64,000 nucleotides of DNA from the NCBI RefSeq assembly GCF_004917075.1, contig NZ_SSYB01000002.1, positions 333,766 to 397,765 of the forward strand, in the 5' to 3' direction. Both the position numbers and the translations under genes were made by a program. The notes beneath the pieces are model-generated. The model did not search any database. It was not told the DNA's origin and saw nothing but the letters and a program-made list of their open reading frames with translations. The stretch comes from Geomonas edaphica. Its GTDB lineage: Bacteria; Desulfobacterota; Desulfuromonadia; Geobacterales; Geobacteraceae. This document shows positions 30,047 to 38,033 of the stretch, piece by piece; position 1 is the stretch's first letter; each line of letters opens with the position of its first letter.

Positions 30047-31252
30047 ATGGTGGAGCGGAACAAGGGGTACACCCTGGTGGAACTCATCGTGGTCATGGCG
30101 ATTTTTGTCACCGTGCTCATCGTGGTTTCCAACGGCTTCAAGACCGTACTCACCCAGGTGGGGCAGCAGAGTAAGCAGATGGAGACCGATATCGGCAACG
30201 TGGTAGGTCTCGAGATGTTCCGCTCCGACCTGCAAAACGCGGGATACGGGCTCCCCTGGGCCTTCCAGTCGACCCCGGCCGCTACGAAGTACACCGAGGC
30301 GACCGCCGGGGATAGCGGTGGGCCGGTCTCTGCCGACATCTGGTCTGCCGGTGATAGCCCGCGAATCTACAACGACGCCGGCGTCGCGCCCGGCATCCCG
30401 CGCGCCGTCCAGAGCGGATCTACCACCTTCAACGGTGGCTCCCAATACCTGGTGATCAAGTCCCTGATCGCGGCGACCTCTGTTGACGGCACCCAGAAGA
30501 AATCGGTAAACGTGACCTACACCGACACCGGCAGGCACACGACCGTTTGGGGGGACTCAAGCCGCGATTTTAAGAGCGCCAACGATGCCACGGAGCGGGT
30601 AATCGTGCTCAGGAACACCTTCATCGACCGCATCCCGAGCCGGCAGCTGCAGGTGGACAGCACCGGTAACTTCTCCGCCTATTTCAAACAGAACCAGTAC
30701 ACGAGTCTCACCCTGCCACACTCCTCTGGTGACGCCTTTGAAGTGTACGGGGTGGACCCGGGGACTGAGCCCAGGATGCCGTTCAACCGCGCCGACTACT
30801 ACGTTGCGACGCCCGCCGCCCCGCCTCCTGCCTGTGCACCCCACACCGGGGTTCTTTATAAGGCTGTGCTCAGCCAGGCGGCGAATGGCGGCTTCAGCCC
30901 CATACCGCTTCTTGACTGTGTGGCCGACATGCAGGTGGTCTATGGGATCGGAGACGCCGGCTCAAAGGAGGTCAACCTGCATCAGGCGGACCTGCCGGGG
31001 ACCGGCAGCGCGCAGGACATCCGGGAGAGGCTAAAGGAGATAAGGGTCTACATCCTGGCGCACACTGGGAAGAAGGACTCTTTCTACTCCTACCCGAGTC
31101 AGACCGTGGACGTGGGCGAAAGGTTTGGCGGTGCCGCGAGCCCTTTGATCGGGAGGACCTTCGACCTAAGCGCGAGGATCGGGGGAGACTGGCGTAATTA
31201 CCGTTGGAAGCTTTACACCATAGTGGTTCGACCGCAGAACCTCATACAGTAA
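30047..31252 (+). CDS. Minor pseudopilin, PilW-like (set 1)
   Basis: I chose the ATG at 30047, which has AGGAG seven bases upstream and gives a short leader MVERNKG^YTLVELIVVMAIF. Another ATG at 30023 overlaps the previous stop. The 401-residue product is large for a pseudopilin, as is usual for PilW. It shows SDLQNAGYGLPWAFQ near 60, FNRADYYV and LLDCVADMQVVYGI in the second half, and a conserved end (WRNYRWKLYTIVVRPQNL). It is homologous along its length to the second PilW-like protein at 32933-34096. Confidence 0.88.
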   Translation: MVERNKGYTLVELIVVMAIFVTVLIVVSNGFKTVLTQVGQQSKQMETDIGNVVGLEMFRSDLQNAGYGLPWAFQSTPAATKYTEATAGDSGGPVSADIWSAGDSPRIYNDAGVAPGIPRAVQSGSTTFNGGSQYLVIKSLIAATSVDGTQKKSVNVTYTDTGRHTTVWGDSSRDFKSANDATERVIVLRNTFIDRIPSRQLQVDSTGNFSAYFKQNQYTSLTLPHSSGDAFEVYGVDPGTEPRMPFNRADYYVATPAAPPPACAPHTGVLYKAVLSQAANGGFSPIPLLDCVADMQVVYGIGDAGSKEVNLHQADLPGTGSAQDIRERLKEIRVYILAHTGKKDSFYSYPSQTVDVGERFGGAASPLIGRTFDLSARIGGDWRNYRWKLYTIVVRPQNLIQ

Positions 31253-31266
31253 GACACGGAACGCTT

Positions 31267-31890
31267 ATGAAAAAGATCGGCAACGAAGACGGCATAGCAC
31301 TTGTGACGGCACTGATGTTCACCCTGATCTGCCTTGGGATTGTGGCGGGGTTGATGCAAATGCTGCTTCTTGAGACCAGGGTCTCCGGGAGCCAGAAGGC
31401 CTACCGCAACGCGCTGGAAGCCTCCTACGGCGGCACCGAGCTCATCACCCGCGAGTTCATCCCGAGGCTTTTCGCCAACTACTCCACCAGCGTGAACCCT
31501 CTCTTGAAAGACTACGGCGCTGGCGGGATGGGTGACATCAACCTCGTGATAGACAAAGCGGCCCTAGGAACGAAGCTGGGTAAGGCGACTGAGGATTGGG
31601 GGAGCCTTTCTAGGACGGTGAACCCGAAGGACATGCCTGACCTACAGTTCACTTTGAAGGGGCTCTCTTCCAACACCAATTTCAAGGTCTACGCCAAGGT
31701 GGTTGATACGGTCCCTGGCAACTCGGACCCGACCGGGGTCGATTACCTTGATGCAGGGGTGGGGGTCGCGGGTATCGGCTCCGGTATCGCCCCGAAACAC
31801 AACCCAGCACTCTACAGCCTGGAGGTGCAAGGGGAGCGTGCCACCAACCCGAAAGAAAAGGCCGTCCTCTCCGTCCTTTACGCCTACTGA
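31267..31890 (+). CDS. Minor pseudopilin, PilX-like (set 1)
   Basis: This 207-residue protein has the PilX-type N-terminus (NEDGIALVTALMFTLICLGI), in which the leader Gly is followed by Ile-Ala-Leu and the Glu of ordinary pilins is absent. A globular domain follows, with KVYAKVVDTVPGNSDPTG and ending KAVLSVLYAY. The ribosome site is weak. It closes the first pseudopilin set and is followed by a strong terminator. Confidence 0.85.
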   Translation: MKKIGNEDGIALVTALMFTLICLGIVAGLMQMLLLETRVSGSQKAYRNALEASYGGTELITREFIPRLFANYSTSVNPLLKDYGAGGMGDINLVIDKAALGTKLGKATEDWGSLSRTVNPKDMPDLQFTLKGLSSNTNFKVYAKVVDTVPGNSDPTGVDYLDAGVGVAGIGSGIAPKHNPALYSLEVQGERATNPKEKAVLSVLYAY

Positions 31891-31909
31891 CAGCATTCGC
31901 ACGCCAAGC

Positions 31910-31941
31910 GGCCCTCCCCCATGGGGAGGGCCTTTTTTTTT
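31910..31941 (+). terminator. Rho-independent terminator after the first pilin set
   Basis: A perfect ten-base GC-rich stem, GGCCCTCCCC / GGGGAGGGCC, with a three-base loop is followed by nine T residues. It ends the pilY1-fimT-pilV-pilW-pilX unit, so the second pseudopilin set probably has its own promoter. Confidence 0.95.
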
Positions 31942-32056
31942 GCCTGCCGACTCAGTTTTCCCTCCTTTTTTTTCCCCCGTCCTTTGCTAACATTGGTGAG
32001 TTCAAATTTAGCCGTGCCCCTCGTTGCCGGTGCCCGGTCATCTTCCTGGGGGAAAA

Positions 32057-32551
32057 ATGTCCTCACGCGGATTTTCGCTCGTCGAGATGATAACGGTTGT
32101 TGCGACCGTATCGCTTCTCATCGCCCTTGGCACCCTCATGTTCCAGCGCTACGACCGCAGCTTCAGAGCTGAGGCGCAGACTCGCCTCATACTCGCGGAA
32201 CTTATGAAGGCCCGGATGAATGCGATCACCCAACACCGGGGAACCCGTGTGAAACTTTACCGGGATCGGTTCGAGGTTTACTCATCGGCCAGTGAGCGCA
32301 GGGAAGGGGTCGATCCCATCATGGTGCAGTCTCTTAATTTTCCAATCACGAAAAACTTCTCCGGGGCTGCGGAAGAAGTCGAAGTCGACTTCAAGGAAAC
32401 GGGCTTCACCGACAGTTGGGGCTCTATCTGTGTCGATATCGAAGGAACTCAACCTGCATTGAACAGCATCGTCATAAGTGCGACGAGCATCAGGTCTGGA
32501 GTAAAGGAGATGGCAAATGACTGCGTCTCGCCAAACATCACTTTCAAGTAA
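32057..32551 (+). CDS. Minor pseudopilin, FimT/GspH-like (set 2)
   Basis: This 164-residue protein begins MSSRG^FSLVEMITVVATV, a five-residue prepilin leader with Glu at +5. It resembles the first gene of set 1 in size, position and N-terminal helix, but its globular domain has diverged strongly. Two cysteines (SICVDIE, NDCVSPN) lie near the C-terminus as in its paralogue. A G-rich stretch (GGGGG) lies upstream of the ATG. It is the first gene after the terminator. Confidence 0.85.
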   Translation: MSSRGFSLVEMITVVATVSLLIALGTLMFQRYDRSFRAEAQTRLILAELMKARMNAITQHRGTRVKLYRDRFEVYSSASERREGVDPIMVQSLNFPITKNFSGAAEEVEVDFKETGFTDSWGSICVDIEGTQPALNSIVISATSIRSGVKEMANDCVSPNITFK

Positions 32552-32936
32552 CGGCGGCTTCACGCTCGTGGAGATGTTGATGGCCATGCTCGTGATGACT
32601 GTTGGGCTTTTGGGGCTGCTTCAGGCCGTGATCGTCGCCTATCAGCACGGGATGAAGAACCGCTTTCGCGCAGAAGCGGTGCTGGTGGCGGAAAAACAGA
32701 TGCATGGATGGACCCGGCTTCCCTTCGAGAAGATCAAGGAGAAGTCAGGCGAGACTAAGGAAGAGACGACGAAGGTAGGTGGAGTCCCCTGGAGCTATAA
32801 AGTGACGACAAAGGCGGAGCCGGCGGGTAGCACCACCACGACCTTGAAACTGACGGTAGGCGTTATTTGGAGTCCAAAGGGGGAGACGGCGAGTCACGAG
32901 ATCTACGCCCTGAGGACGAGGAGAGTCGGGGAATGA
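32517..32936 (+). CDS. Minor pseudopilin, PilV-like (set 2)
   Basis: The 139-residue product begins MTASRQTSLSSNGG^FTLVEMLMAM. AAGGAG precedes the ATG, which lies inside the end of the previous gene (35-base overlap), the same arrangement as in set 1. The conserved segment NRFRAEAVLVAEKQMHGW matches the PilV-like family. It should be processed by PilD and join the minor pilin complex. Confidence 0.87.
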   Translation: MTASRQTSLSSNGGFTLVEMLMAMLVMTVGLLGLLQAVIVAYQHGMKNRFRAEAVLVAEKQMHGWTRLPFEKIKEKSGETKEETTKVGGVPWSYKVTTKAEPAGSTTTTLKLTVGVIWSPKGETASHEIYALRTRRVGE

Positions 32937-34096
32937 TGCGACGGGGAGCGAAGCAGGGCTACACGCTGGTCGAGATGCTGGTCGCCATGCTGATCTTTTC
33001 GGTGGTGATGACGCTCATCTGTGTCTCCTTCACGAGGATTGTGAAAAATTCTAGTCAGCTTACTAAAAGTGCCGAGACCGACATCGCCGGCCTGATCGGG
33101 CTCGAGGTGATGCGCAGCGACGTCGAGCTGGCAGGTTTCGGCCTACCATGGAGCGTACCCGATACGGTTAATTATGTGGAAGCGGAGGGGGCGTGGCAGT
33201 TTGTGAACAGTTGCAGCGGCGGGTGTCCCGGCGCTAGGCCAAGCCTGTACAACGACAATCCTCCCTCCGCCTACCGGGTGGGAGACAACGTCGGCTTCAA
33301 CGGCTCTGATTACCTCGTGCTTAAGGGAACTCCGCTGGGGGACCGTTCGGTCTGCCGCAGTTGGTGCTACGTCACCTACGGCGGAATTACCAAACCATCG
33401 CGAGTCACTCCCGAACTGGACATCAGCAAGAAGCCACGCGTCATCGTGCTCAAAAACGAAGTTCTCTCGGACGGCCCAAGTCGATCACTGGTGACGGATC
33501 AAAGCGGCGAGAGTTACGCGATCAATTTTACGGATCCCTTAGACAAGACGTTCGCCCCGAGCGAAAAGACCGATACTTATCTAGCCTACGGCGTAGCAGA
33601 CACAAATCTAAGATTTCCTTTTAACCGTTCGGATTATTACATAGACCAGGGGTCAGATAGGATTTCGTCCTTCTGTAACAAGGGGACCGGTATCCTCTAT
33701 AAGGCCGTGTACGATCACGACGTCACGCCTAAATACAGAAAATATCCGCTTCTCGACTGCGTCGCAGACATGCAGGTAGTCCTCTACTTTGATACCAACG
33801 GTGACGATGTTTTTGACAACAGCGGTCCCTCCGGCGAAGATGACCCGACTCCAAAGAAGCTGCGCGAGGAGCTGAAAGAGGTCAGAGTCTATGTGATGGC
33901 GCAGCAGGGAAAGCGAGATCCATCATTTATGTATCCAGTGAGTGCCCCCTCAAGCGTTATTCTTGTCGGCGACCCGGGGCGGCCGGAAGTCGGGCATGTC
34001 TGGAGCGAACAGGCGCTCACTGCAAAGTTCGGGGCAAGCTGGCGCAACTACCACTGGAAGATCTACACCATCGTCGTGCAGCCGAAAAACCTGTAG
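32933..34096 (+). CDS. Minor pseudopilin, PilW-like (set 2)
   Basis: The start overlaps the previous stop (ATGA), and GAGGAG lies just upstream. The leader is MMRRGAKQG^YTLVEMLVAML. The 387-residue protein parallels the set 1 PilW-like protein: SDVELAGFGLPWS near 60, FNRSDYYI, LLDCVADMQVVLYF, LREELKEVRVYVMAQ and the ending WRNYHWKIYTIVVQPKNL. It has acquired an extra CSGGCPG loop near 100. Parts of the gene are visibly more AT-rich than its neighbours. Confidence 0.88.
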   Translation: MMRRGAKQGYTLVEMLVAMLIFSVVMTLICVSFTRIVKNSSQLTKSAETDIAGLIGLEVMRSDVELAGFGLPWSVPDTVNYVEAEGAWQFVNSCSGGCPGARPSLYNDNPPSAYRVGDNVGFNGSDYLVLKGTPLGDRSVCRSWCYVTYGGITKPSRVTPELDISKKPRVIVLKNEVLSDGPSRSLVTDQSGESYAINFTDPLDKTFAPSEKTDTYLAYGVADTNLRFPFNRSDYYIDQGSDRISSFCNKGTGILYKAVYDHDVTPKYRKYPLLDCVADMQVVLYFDTNGDDVFDNSGPSGEDDPTPKKLREELKEVRVYVMAQQGKRDPSFMYPVSAPSSVILVGDPGRPEVGHVWSEQALTAKFGASWRNYHWKIYTIVVQPKNL

Positions 34097-34108
34097 CGCG
34101 GAGGGGCG

Positions 34109-34726
34109 ATGCGCAGGCTTTGTTCACAAAAAGGGGTGGCTTTGGTGACAGCGCTTATGCTGACCGCGCTGTCGCTAGTGATCGCCGTCGCACTTCTAAC
34201 CATGATCACTGCTGGCACGCAGGTTTCCGCAAGCCAGAAGCGTTACCACAGCTCGCTCTCGGCTGCGCGAGGCGCGGTCGATCTCTTTACTCAGGAACTG
34301 ATGCCGAGGCTCTTCCAGCCGGAAACGACGATCGTGGACTTGGAGCGTGAGTTCTCCGGGATCGAGCTGCATGTCAAACTTGATGCATGCCTCAGGCAAA
34401 AACTCACATTGTCTCCTGGCTCTTGGACCGCCTGCAGCGCGGCTCAGGCATCAAACGACCCCGCTGCGGCTCCGGATGTGTCGTTCCGGCTCGCTGGCCT
34501 TCCTGCGGCGCGGGGATTCACCGTAACCACGAAGATCGTAGACACCGTTCCCGGCAACACGGACCGAAGCGGTTACGACCTCCTCGATGCTGGGGGGGCG
34601 GTGGCGGCCCAGGATGAAGTGGTGCGTCCACAACACGTTCCGGCCATGTACCATCTTGGCGTACAGGGGAGCCGGGAGGGACAGACGCGTGAAAGGGCGC
34701 GGTTGTCAGTGCTCTACGCGTACTGA
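34109..34726 (+). CDS. Minor pseudopilin, PilX-like (set 2)
   Basis: This 205-residue protein begins MRRLCSQKG^VALVTALMLTAL, the PilX-type start without Glu at +5. It keeps the paralogue's central motif (TKIVDTVPGNTDRSGYDLLDAGG) and the same C-terminal ending RLSVLYAY. GGAGG lies upstream of the ATG. A terminator follows about 60 bp later, closing the second pseudopilin set. Confidence 0.86.
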   Translation: MRRLCSQKGVALVTALMLTALSLVIAVALLTMITAGTQVSASQKRYHSSLSAARGAVDLFTQELMPRLFQPETTIVDLEREFSGIELHVKLDACLRQKLTLSPGSWTACSAAQASNDPAAAPDVSFRLAGLPAARGFTVTTKIVDTVPGNTDRSGYDLLDAGGAVAAQDEVVRPQHVPAMYHLGVQGSREGQTRERARLSVLYAY

Positions 34727-34785
34727 CCGTTTACGGCGAGGTGCCGCTGTGCGGCGCAAAAATAGTGCCATAGGTGATCTTGAAG

Positions 34786-34818
34786 GGCGGGTTGCTACAA
34801 ATTGCAACTCGCCTTTTT
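34786..34818 (+). terminator. Rho-independent terminator after the second pilin set
   Basis: The ten-base stem GGCGGGTTGC / GCAACTCGCC (one mismatch) with an eight-base loop is followed by five T residues. It separates the pseudopilins from the regulator-pilM unit. Confidence 0.9.
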
Positions 34819-34915
34819 ATTGGTATCATCTCCCATGCCCGCCCATTAGAATTCTGATACTTCGCGGGAGGCGGTCTCGCTCCCGATGTGGGATCAGTAC
34901 CTTTCTTTGGCATAT

Positions 34916-34978
34916 AATTATGTATAACTTGAATTAAAATGTTGACTTTCGTGAAGTTTGGCGTATATCTATGCCAAA
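34916..34978. promoter_or_regulatory. Probable operator dyads around the pilM-region promoter
   Basis: TTTGGC-gtatatctat-GCCAAA (about 34957-34978) is a dyad that includes the -10 box. A further TTTGGCATA half-site lies about 50 bp upstream, near the start of this span or just before it, in the same orientation as the left arm. A repressor bound here would block the promoter. The XRE-type protein encoded next is the obvious candidate, giving autoregulation and control of pilMNOPQ; this is inference. Confidence 0.55.
34942..34969 (+). promoter_or_regulatory. Sigma-70-type promoter for the XRE-pilMNOPQ unit
   Basis: TTGACT and TATATC are separated by 16 bases. It lies 43-70 bp before the XRE regulator start, after a terminator, in AT-rich DNA unlike the surrounding coding sequence. 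The -10 box lies inside a dyad that I take to be an operator. Confidence 0.6.
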
Positions 34979-35011
34979 ATTTCCTACGACTGTCTTAAGC
35001 GGTGCCAATCA

Positions 35012-35209
35012 ATGATCATGAACAGCGTGAAGAAATTGCGGGAAGAGCGCCTGATGAGCAAGGCAGAGCTGGCGCGCCTGGCCGGGGTGTCACCGATAAC
35101 CATCGACCGGATCGAACGGGGTGAGGAATGCAGGATGGAGACCAAGCGCAAGATCCTGCTTGCTCTTGGATTTTCCCTCTCCGACAAGAACAAGGTATTC
35201 CAGGACTAG
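35012..35209 (+). CDS. XRE-family helix-turn-helix regulator
   Basis: This small protein (65 residues from ATG 35012; ATG 35018 is equally possible) is essentially one Cro/C1-type HTH domain: KLREERLMSKAELARLAGV, then SPITIDRIERG, then TKRKILLALGFSLSD. A longer open frame extends upstream through the promoter region and is not credible. There is no good ribosome site, so translation may be weak. It begins 16 bp before pilM and follows a promoter with dyads. It probably represses or modulates the pilM operon and itself. Confidence 0.82.
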   Translation: MIMNSVKKLREERLMSKAELARLAGVSPITIDRIERGEECRMETKRKILLALGFSLSDKNKVFQD

Positions 35210-35225
35210 GGTATAGGACCACGCG

Positions 35226-36278
35226 ATGCTTTTCTCCAAGAAGAAGGACATAGTAGGGGTCGACATAGGGTCCAGTGCAGTTAAGCTGGTGCAAATGCGC
35301 CCGGCCAAGGGTGGGTACCATCTGGTGAAGATCGGGATCCTGCCGCTTCCCGCGGAGGCCATCGTCGACAACACCTTGATGGACAGCTCTTCCATCGTCG
35401 AGACCGTCCGACAGCTTCTCACCACCCTCGGGGTGAAGGCTAAGGAGGCCGCATGCTCCATCTCCGGCAACTCGGTTATCATCAGGAAGATTTCCCTTCC
35501 GGTGATGCCAGTTGAAGAGCTCGAGGACCAGATCCACTGGGAAGCGGAGCAGTACATCCCCTTCGACATCAACGACGTTAACGTCGACTTCCAAATCCTC
35601 TCCCCCGACGAGCAGGACCCCTCCAAGATGAACGTCCTCTTGGTTGCCAGCAAGAAAGACATCATCAACGACTACCTCTCGGTGTTCGCTGAGGCCGGAC
35701 TCAAGCTGGTCGTGGTGGACGTAGATTCCTTCGCGGTGCAAAACTCCTATGAGCTAAACTACCCGGCCGACCCTGAGCAGGTGGTGGCGCTCGTCAACAT
35801 CGGGGCCAGCATCTTCAACCTGAACATCGTGCGCGACGGCATCTCCCTTTTCACTCGCGACGTGCAGATGGGGGGCAACCTCTACACAGAGGAGATTCAG
35901 AAGCAGTTCGGCATCAGCAGTAGCGAGGCCGAGGAGATGAAGCTTCAAGCGGCCGATGCGGCGGATCCCCGTCTGAAGGATGTGCTGCAGCGGGTCAACG
36001 ACACCATAGCCCTCGAGATGCGCCGCTCCCTTGACTTCTACAACTCCACCGCCGGCGAGGAACGCATCACCAAGGTCTTTCTCTCTGGGGGAGGCGCGAA
36101 GACGCTGCAACTTGTGGAAGCGGTGCAGCAACGCCTGTCGCTCCCGGTCGAGCTGATGAATCCCCTGGCTCAGGTGTCGGTGAACGAGAAGGAATTTGAT
36201 CCGAGGTACCTTGAGGAGATCGCCCCGCTTATGTCGGTTGCGGTGGGCCTCGCGACGAGGAGGGCCGGAGACAAATGA
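35226..36278 (+). CDS. pilM: Type IV pilus inner-membrane platform protein PilM
   Basis: PilM is an actin-like cytoplasmic protein that binds the PilN N-terminus and links the pilus motors to the PilNOP alignment complex. The 350-residue product shows the FtsA/MreB-like nucleotide-binding pattern: VGVDIGSSAVKLVQM at the N-terminus, LVNIGASIFNL in the middle and VFLSGGGAKT near 290. It overlaps pilN by four bases and heads the conserved pilMNOPQ order. Confidence 0.97.
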   Translation: MLFSKKKDIVGVDIGSSAVKLVQMRPAKGGYHLVKIGILPLPAEAIVDNTLMDSSSIVETVRQLLTTLGVKAKEAACSISGNSVIIRKISLPVMPVEELEDQIHWEAEQYIPFDINDVNVDFQILSPDEQDPSKMNVLLVASKKDIINDYLSVFAEAGLKLVVVDVDSFAVQNSYELNYPADPEQVVALVNIGASIFNLNIVRDGISLFTRDVQMGGNLYTEEIQKQFGISSSEAEEMKLQAADAADPRLKDVLQRVNDTIALEMRRSLDFYNSTAGEERITKVFLSGGGAKTLQLVEAVQQRLSLPVELMNPLAQVSVNEKEFDPRYLEEIAPLMSVAVGLATRRAGDK

Positions 36279-36823
36279 TAAAGATAAACCTCCTTCCCGT
36301 ACGGGCGTCTAAAAAGAAAGAGACCATGCGACAGCAGGTCGCCATCCTCGTGGTCGCCCTAGTGGGGCTTTTAGCGGTAGGGGTGGGCGCCTGGATTTAC
36401 CTGCGTAGCCAGATAACCAGCCTGAATACTGAGATCGCTAGCTCCGAGACGGAACTTGCCACGCTGAAGACGAAGATCGGCGCGATCGACAACCTGAAGA
36501 AATTGCAGGCCGACGTGAAGAAGAAGCTGGACGTGTTGAACCGGCTGCGTCGGGACAAAAGCGGTCCTGCGTCGCGCTTGTCTGCACTTTCCGAGTCGGT
36601 GCCCGATAAGGTGTGGCTCACCAAGTACACCGAGAACGGCGACAAGATCTCTGTGAGCGGCGGTGCCCTTAGCGAGGACCTCATTGCGATCTTTATGAAG
36701 AGCCTGCAGGCCTCCGGCGCCTTCAAAAATGTGGAGCTGGCCGTCTCGGAACAGGCGGAACTCTCCGGAGTCAAGTACAAGCGCTTCGATCTGAACTTCC
36801 AGATCGCCGATCAGAAGCCGTAG
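36275..36823 (+). CDS. pilN: Type IV pilus alignment protein PilN
   Basis: The 182-residue bitopic protein starts with the conserved cytoplasmic peptide MIKINLLPVRASKKKE, which docks into PilM. A transmembrane helix (about 25-45), a coiled coil and a small ferredoxin-like domain follow. Its ATG overlaps the pilM stop. It pairs with PilO in the periplasm. Confidence 0.96.
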   Translation: MIKINLLPVRASKKKETMRQQVAILVVALVGLLAVGVGAWIYLRSQITSLNTEIASSETELATLKTKIGAIDNLKKLQADVKKKLDVLNRLRRDKSGPASRLSALSESVPDKVWLTKYTENGDKISVSGGALSEDLIAIFMKSLQASGAFKNVELAVSEQAELSGVKYKRFDLNFQIADQKP

Positions 36824-36895
36824 GCCGGGGTTCCGGCACAGGGAAGGCGCGTGTTGACCTCGCGCCAACAATCACGCTGAAGCAGAGGCATTGCC

Positions 36896-37513
36896 ATGGA
36901 TCCACAGATAGAGAAGTTGCTGAAGCTCCCGACCAAGGAGAAGGTCGCACTTTTGATTCTGCTCATGCTCCTCGAGGGGGCGGCCATGTACTACGGGCTG
37001 CACCGCCCCCGCATACAGGAGCTGGAGGGGCTGAAGCAAAAGCACGAGGATCTGCAGAAGCAGGTGGCGGAGAACCGTCGCATCGCCAACAACCTCCCCC
37101 GCTTCAAGGCGGAGTACGAGCAGCTAAAGCGCGATCTGGACAACGCCCTGACCGAGCTGCCGAATCAGAAGGAGATCCCGTCGCTTTTGACGAACATCTC
37201 CAACGTCGGCAAAAGCTCTGGGCTTGAATTCCTCCTTTTCAGGCCAAAGCCCGAAGTCCCCAAGGATTTCTATGCTGAGGTGCCGGTGGATATCGCCGTC
37301 GCGGGGACCTTCTTCAACGTTGCGGACTTCTTCGTCGCGGTGAGCAAACTGCCGCGTATCGTGAACATCACAAACGTTAGTTTCATAGACATAAAGCCGG
37401 TTGGCGGCAGGACCAGCCTCAAGGTGAACTGCCTGGCCACCACCTTCCGTTTCCTCGACCCCAAAGAGGCACAGAATGCTAATGCGAAAGCCAACCAGAA
37501 TAAACCGAAATAG
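36896..37513 (+). CDS. pilO: Type IV pilus alignment protein PilO
   Basis: This 205-residue bitopic protein has a short cytoplasmic N-terminus, one membrane helix (about 20-38), a coiled coil (LEGLKQKHEDLQKQVAENRR) and a C-terminal ferredoxin-like domain (VPVDIAVAGTFFNVADFFVAV). It lies 72 bp after pilN; that gap contains a GGCGCG/CGCGCC hairpin that might tune expression. The 3' end overlaps pilP by 38 bases. Confidence 0.95.
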   Translation: MDPQIEKLLKLPTKEKVALLILLMLLEGAAMYYGLHRPRIQELEGLKQKHEDLQKQVAENRRIANNLPRFKAEYEQLKRDLDNALTELPNQKEIPSLLTNISNVGKSSGLEFLLFRPKPEVPKDFYAEVPVDIAVAGTFFNVADFFVAVSKLPRIVNITNVSFIDIKPVGGRTSLKVNCLATTFRFLDPKEAQNANAKANQNKPK

Positions 37514-38021
37514 CGTCGTGCTGCTGCTTGCGCTGGCGCTTGTGCCTGGCTGCAAGAAAGAAGAAGCCGCGCCACCCGCCCCAGCGCCGAAGCCGGCGCA
37601 GCCGCCGCCCGCTCCCAAGCCGGCGGCGCCGGTGCAGCAGCAGCTGTCGTCTGCGGTCAAAGGTTCCGGGGCTCTTAGCTTCAAGAAGGATCCCTTTAAG
37701 CCCGCGATCGTACCGGTCACCCCTGCACCGTCCGCCACAGCGGCTGGCTCCAGCGTATCCCCTGCGGCCGACCTTCTCCCCATCCAGAGCTTCGAGGTGA
37801 GCAAGTTCAAGGTAGCCGGCATCATCGCCGGCATGAGGGAGAACCGGGCGCTTCTGATAGATCCCAATGGCAAAGGTTACGTCGTGCAGGTCGGGATGCA
37901 GGTAGGAAACGGAAACGGCCGCGTCACCAGGATCACCCCCTCCAGCGTCGAGGTCGTAGAGAAGGGTGCAGGCCGCGGCAAGGGTAGAACCATCGTGCTC
38001 ACGCTGGCCAAGAAAAGGTAA
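37476..38021 (+). CDS. pilP: Type IV pilus lipoprotein PilP
   Basis: The 181-residue lipoprotein has a signal ending in the lipobox LVPGC. A Pro/Ala-rich tether of about 45 residues leads to a small beta domain (FKVAGIIAGMRENRALLIDPNGKGYVV) that contacts PilQ. The start at 37476 lies inside the pilO end; a second ATG two codons later is an alternative. Function: bridging PilNO in the inner membrane to the secretin. Confidence 0.94.
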   Translation: MLMRKPTRINRNSVVLLLALALVPGCKKEEAAPPAPAPKPAQPPPAPKPAAPVQQQLSSAVKGSGALSFKKDPFKPAIVPVTPAPSATAAGSSVSPAADLLPIQSFEVSKFKVAGIIAGMRENRALLIDPNGKGYVVQVGMQVGNGNGRVTRITPSSVEVVEKGAGRGKGRTIVLTLAKKR

Positions 38022-38033
38022 GGAGCGTTTCAG

